Part shown: positions 10,401 through 13,077 of the stretch, piece by piece | How the letters are laid out: each line of letters starts with the position of its first letter | Position numbering within the stretch: position 1 is the first letter of the stretch | Origin: Chlamydomonas sphaeroides | Lineage: Eukaryota; Chlorophyta; Chlorophyceae; Chlamydomonadales; Chlamydomonadaceae | Assembly: GCA_001662425.1 (NCBI GenBank) | Contig: BDDC01001577.1 | Coordinates: 10,391-23,467, forward strand | Direction: 5' to 3' | Length of the DNA stretch: 13,077 nucleotides | The notes under the pieces: model-generated | The model's input: the letters and a program-made list of their open reading frames with translations, nothing else | Told to the model about the DNA's origin: nothing | Database searches by the model: none | Position numbers and translations under genes: made by a program

Positions 10401-11687
10401 GCCAGCCAGCCGTCGCGGGCAGCCCAGCTTGCGGCCGGCCCCGCCCTCTCACACTCCATCCTGCCTGCTGCCCCGAACCCTCCGAGGCTCTCTCGACACC
10501 CCCACACACCGTTTCCCCATGCCCCAACCCCCTTCCAGCCGCATCGCCCCTGCCCACCCCCGCACCTGCACCGCCCTGCTGGTGATCTGCGGCCACCTGT
10601 GGCCCAGCACCTCGGCCAGCTTGTCGGGGTCGTAGCGCATGCCCATCTCGCGCAGCAGCTGCGGCATCTCGGGCGTCAGCGTGTCCAGCTCCATGGCAGC
10701 CACCTGGGGCGGTAGGGAGAGTGGGGAGGGGAGTAGCAAACTAGTCAGCAACATACCGAGCCAGGAGCTCGGGCTCAACGAATCAAACGCCCACCCCACT
10801 AGGAGAGCAGGGGAGGGGGAAGAGGAGAGGGGAGAGGAGAGGGGAGAGGAGGGAGGAGGAGGGAGGAGGAGGGGAGGGGAAGGAGAGGGCGGCGTGGGTG
10901 GGAGCAGAGGGAGCGCGGGGGCACGAGGGAGCGCGAAAGACGAGACGCGTGTGGGTGGGTGAGTGGGGGCCGGAGGAGTCAGGAGGGGGGCCGGAGGGCG
11001 CTGCCACGCGGGGTGGCGCGGCAGCGACAACGTGCCCCCGTGGGTGCGGCCGCGTGTACCGCGGCCTGGGGCTGGGGCTGGAGCTGCCGCGGGCCGGGTG
11101 CGCGCATGCTCGTGCGAGCTGGAGCAGCGGGGCTGCGAGCAGTGCGCAAGCCGCCAGCAGTGCATGCGGAGAAGCTGGGCTGCAGCTGAGAGCCAGCAAG
11201 TGCGGCCCTGGGTTCGCGAATGGCAATGCTGCGTACGCTGCAGCCCGACTGGTCGTGGCGCTACGTGGCACTTGCAGGGTGGGCCCTGAGCCGCCCGCCC
11301 GGCCCCCGGGGCCCCTCCTGGGGCTGCCCTGCCCGCGCGCAGCCCCTTGTGCTCGCCCCGGCTACGCTGCTGGGCACCTACCCAGTCGCGCTGGGCCGTC
11401 TCCGAGTAGAACCACTCGGTGCTTTGGTCCATGCTGGAACGACTGGCCACCATAGGTTCATCGCTGTTGGCGAAGCCCCCTCCACGGTTGAGGTTCTTTG
11501 ATGATGCAGAGCGCGACTGGTCCTTGGCTGCAGCTACGGTGGTGGTCGTCGCGGTGGTGGATGAGGCATCCGTGCGAAAGAGCTGCGGCGCGCGTAGCGG
11601 CCGACCAGGCAGCAGGTGCTGACCAGCGTGCTGCGGAGCAGCTCTCCTGCCGGCCACGGGCGCGCCTTGCGCCCGGGATGGAAGCAT
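4491..11687 (-). CDS. ABC1/UbiB (ADCK-like) atypical protein kinase, plastid ABC1K type, complete
   Basis: Seen: 17 exons, 767 codons plus TAA: 11382-11687, 10566-10703, 10079-10197, 9472-9598, 9204-9290, 8806-8946, 8459-8530, 8154-8245, 7873-8018, 7522-7533, 7031-7148, 6588-6761, 6275-6350, 5775-5885, 5360-5565, 5064-5196, 4491-4736. All junctions keep frame. Motifs: KIGQ (193-196) in the KxGQ element; Ala-rich loop PVAAASLGQ (251-259), which replaces the Gly-rich loop; ATP-site Lys274 in VAVKV; ELD (325-327) before YVQEG; catalytic loop HADPHPGN (408-415); DFG (428-430). A long C-terminal helical region runs to 767. The first ~55 residues are rich in Ala, Arg, Ser and Thr and poor in acids, like an algal plastid transit peptide. 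Known: plant ABC1K1/ABC1K3 are plastoglobule proteins affecting tocopherol and plastoquinone metabolism. Inferred: same compartment here; the LILK-DGQFRWNRLENLL block and C-terminus resemble ABC1K3 most. The intron after exon 14 starts with GC. The frame stays open upstream to an ATG at 11999, but that start would overlap the neighbour's poly(A) signal. Confidence 0.95.
5567..5774 (-). other. Probable GC-AG intron in the ABC1K gene
   Basis: The exon at 5775-5885 ends LILK with AAG followed by gcgagg. No GT occurs nearby that would keep the conserved K-DGQFRWNRLENLL junction. The acceptor is gccacag before GACGGC at 5565. Plant ABC1K3 proteins are continuous at this point, which supports the junction. 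GC donors are a known minor class, usually with an otherwise strong consensus, as here. Confidence 0.75.
6479..6641. repeat. Fragment of an ABC1K exon repeated in its neighbouring intron
   Basis: The plus-strand sequence at 6613-6641, inside the exon at 6588-6761 (codons for SELNFKAIV), recurs at about 6480-6506 inside the adjoining intron. Fourteen bases (agttgagctcgctc) are identical at 6628-6641 and 6493-6506. The flanking cacg(a/g)tgg part matches with two substitutions and one gap. The intron copy has lost the reading (SELNS then a break) and has no flanking splice sites. Confidence 0.5.
7373..7384 (-). other. Second copy of the DPHPG micro-exon with a GC donor (cryptic or alternative exon)
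   Basis: Seen: twelve bases, identical to the micro-exon at 7522-7533 except for one base, lie in the intron between that micro-exon and the exon at 7031-7148. The change is CCA to CCG, both proline. The copy is preceded by ctgcag, as in the other copy, but followed by gcgaga instead of gtgagg. The phase is right to replace the other copy (HADPHPGN unchanged) or to be added to it (HADPHPDPHPGN). Because the gene already seems to use a GC donor after exon 14, this copy could be spliced; it may equally be an inactive duplicate. Confidence 0.6.
7391..7510. other. AT-rich segment (about 33% GC) between the two micro-exon copies
   Basis: By hand count 40 of 120 bases are G or C, against roughly two thirds in the surrounding DNA. 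It sits inside an intron of the ABC1K gene and is flanked by the imperfect direct repeat that holds the micro-exon copies. No clear terminal inverted repeats were found. It contains TGTAA in the sense direction of the gene (plus-strand ttaca at 7425-7429). Origin is unknown; a filler insertion, small mobile-element remnant or organelle DNA are possible. Confidence 0.6.
9696..9884. repeat. Dispersed 12-mer caggcgctgcgc, three copies in one intron
   Basis: Exact copies start at 9696, 9821 and 9873 in the ABC1K intron 9599-10078. The first two are preceded by gagcttggc at similar spacing, which suggests an old local duplication of a longer unit. Confidence 0.6.
10809..10889. repeat. Uninterrupted 81-bp polypurine tract in ABC1K intron 1
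   Basis: Every base from 10809 to 10889 on the plus strand is A or G, arranged as irregular gggag/gagga units. On the kinase sense strand it is a polypyrimidine run. It lies inside the 678-bp first intron (10704-11381), far from the acceptor at 10703. Confidence 0.85.
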
Positions 11688-11976
11688 CACTGTCGCGGTC
11701 GCTAGAGGAAGGGTTTGGCGGATCACTGGTATTAGCTCTTCGGTTTGCTGGTGTTGTGGGAGGCAACCGGGCGCACTCCTGAGGCTGGCGAGCGACGTGT
11801 GGTTGGGTAGCGCGTGGTAGCGCAAGCCTTGCGCGGCGTTAAGCAGAGTATGCGAAGCGCGCAGCAGCAGAGCTAGGAATGCGCTGTGAGGTCTCGCGAA
11901 TATGGTTTCAGCTGGCGTGGCACGAGCATCGGCTCGCGCTCCCAAGTCCTTCGCCCCGAGTGCACTTGCTTGCCGC
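11688..11976 (-). promoter_or_regulatory. 5' leader and promoter region of the ABC1K gene
   Basis: These 290 bases lie between the neighbour's TGTAA and the chosen kinase ATG. The kinase frame stays open through them, so a longer N-terminus cannot be fully excluded. The ATG at 11685-11687 is preferred because the protein then begins with a transit-peptide-like sequence. No core promoter motif was recognised. Confidence 0.35.
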
Positions 11977-11981
11977 TTACA
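11977..11981 (-). terminator. Putative TGTAA poly(A) signal of the small membrane-protein gene
   Basis: Plus-strand ttaca reads TGTAA on the minus strand, about 270 bases after the stop at 12253. It is a normal distance for a green-algal 3' UTR and marks the likely boundary with the ABC1K gene. Confidence 0.5.
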
Positions 11982-12252
11982 CACTGTGACAATACACAAT
12001 GCACCCTTCTCCTAGCCAGAGGGTGGGCGCACCAACGGCCGCGTGTGCCCGCCCCCCCGGCCCCCCCGGCTGAGACCCGTGCCAAGACCCCGACCAATAC
12101 GGCCTGCCCCCATAACGGCCTGCCAACCCGGACCCAACGAAGCCAAACTGCCGCAACGAGCCACAACCCACTAGCAGGACCGCCGCTTCCGGCCGTCATG
12201 TGCCTTCCTTGGCGTGAATGCGTCTTCCCGAGCACGGGCTGGCAATGATCCA

Positions 12253-12831
12253 TTACTGCTTTTTAAGCACCTTGTCGATGGCCTCTTGGTCCTCGTCCGG
12301 CACGTACTTGAATGCCACGCGCATCGCCAGCGCCATCACCAGCGCGACCGTGAAGCATTTTACCGTCTGCGGCATAACGGCGTGGCAACACGGCGCGGCA
12401 TCAGGCATTGCGCCATCCCGCCCCCGGCCCGCGACGACGCCAGCTCCCCAACGCCCCACACTCCCCGTGCTGCAGTCATCCCTGGCCCGCATCGCCCCCG
12501 TACGTGCGCGCGTGGAACTCACCAGGTGTGTGTGCGCCGCCGCTATGAGCGCTGCCAGCCACAGCGCCACCGTCACCTGCACCCACGCGACGACAGGGGC
12601 GGGGCATCCGTGGTCACGCTCGGACCCCAACCCGCCGGTGGGCCAGATACCTTGAAGCGCCCCCGCCCTTCTCCAGCTCCCGGCTGCCCGCTGCCTCGCC
12701 CCTAGGGCCCCAGGTGAGCTAGTCAGCTGCTGACTAGAACACATGCAAAGCGTGTTGCAGCCCGGCCTCACCGCGAACGCCACGTCCTCCACGTGGTTGA
12801 GCGCCATGATGGCCACCACCATGAGCACCAG
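12253..12831 (-). CDS. Small hydrophobic (membrane) protein of unknown function, 3' exons only
   Basis: Seen: three phase-0 exons, 12772-12831, 12523-12576 and 12253-12366, joined through gtgagg/cag and gtgagt/cag introns, end in TAA at 12253-12255. They encode 75 residues. Two or three hydrophobic segments follow each other: LVLMVVAIMAL, AFAVTVALWLAALIAAA and CFTVALVMALAMRVAF. A charged soluble tail follows (KYVPDEDQEAIDKVLKKQ). Third codon positions are mostly G or C and the exon edges match the splice style of the neighbours, which supports coding. The 12831 acceptor (cccccag) shows that more exons lie upstream. I could not fix a start between 12832 and the window end, and the first exon may lie outside. 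I do not recognise the family; the tail looks cytosolic or stromal and helical. The region downstream carries a TGTAA at 11977-11981. Function is left open. Confidence 0.6.
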   Translation of the reverse strand: MVLMVVAIMALNHVEDVAFAVRPGCNTLCMCSSQQLTSSPGALGARQRAAGSWRRAGALQGIWPTGGLGSERDHGCPAPVVAWVQVTVALWLAALIAAAHTHLVSSTRARTGAMRARDDCSTGSVGRWGAGVVAGRGRDGAMPDAAPCCHAVMPQTVKCFTVALVMALAMRVAFKYVPDEDQEAIDKVLKKQ

Positions 12832-13010
12832 CTGGGGGCGACGGGCGGAGGGATGCAGCAGCATGAAATGCTCAGTCCTGCCTTCCTTCACATCGCAGCT
12901 TCACACCGCGAGCAGCCCCTAGCACACTCGTGTGTACGACGTTTGCACCGCATGCAGCACGACGACGACACCATTCGGCCCAAGGCCGCCACACATGGCT
13001 CCGCCGCCAG

Positions 13011-13077
13011 CAGCCCAGCCCAGCCCAGCCCAGCCCAGCCCAGCCCAGCCCAGCCCAGCCCAGCCCAGCCCAGCCCA
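13011..13077. repeat. Pentanucleotide tandem repeat (cagcc)n, running off the window
   Basis: The unit cagcc is repeated without error about 13 times up to the last base, so its full length is unknown. There is no spacer structure, so it is a plain microsatellite, upstream of or inside the 5' part of the small membrane-protein gene. Confidence 0.95.

Noticed and set aside
11688..11999. Longer kinase N-terminus starting at ATG 11999
   Set aside because: The frame is open but would overlap the neighbour's TGTAA and adds residues that do not resemble a transit peptide or any ABC1 domain.
13011..13077. Regular repeat as a possible CRISPR array or telomere
   Set aside because: Units of five bases without spacers, and not a known telomere unit of green algae; a simple microsatellite.

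Overview
The window looks like nuclear DNA of a chlorophycean (volvocine, Chlamydomonas-like) green alga. It is very GC-rich apart from a few short AT-rich patches. Genes are split into many small exons by GC-rich introns with gtgag/gtgcg/gtggg donors and cag acceptors. Codon third positions are almost all G or C, and TGTAA, the usual green-algal poly(A) signal, lies at the inferred transcript ends. This assignment is inference from sequence style; the species cannot be named.

All three genes found lie on the minus strand and are read here from high to low coordinates. (1) 12253-12831: the 3' part of a small unrecognised membrane protein; its 5' end is not resolved. (2) 4491-11687: a complete 17-exon gene for a 767-residue ABC1/UbiB (ADCK-like) atypical kinase, most like the plastid/plastoglobule ABC1K proteins of plants (ABC1K3/ABC1K1 type). 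(3) 131-3520: the 5' two thirds of a double-chromodomain CHD/SNF2 chromatin remodeler. It is cut by the window edge just after the start of the helicase domain, before Walker A. For genes 2 and 3 I rebuilt each exon from splice signals and checked that every junction keeps the frame.

Genes 1-2 and 2-3 are closely spaced head-to-tail. Predicted TGTAA signals lie at 11977-11981 for gene 1 and 3794-3798 for gene 2. That leaves roughly 270-290 bp on each gap for leader plus promoter of the next gene. Nothing indicates that the three genes act in one pathway: one is nuclear chromatin machinery, one is probably a plastid kinase, one is unknown.

The most interesting structure is inside the kinase gene. 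The catalytic-loop motif DPHPG is encoded by a 12-nt micro-exon. That micro-exon is present twice, with one synonymous difference, on either side of a 120-bp AT-rich segment (about 33% GC). One copy has a GT donor and the other a GC donor, and the same gene appears to use a GC donor elsewhere. A degraded copy of part of another exon sits in an intron of the same gene. I found no RNA genes, CRISPR arrays, complete transposons or multi-gene defence-type systems.
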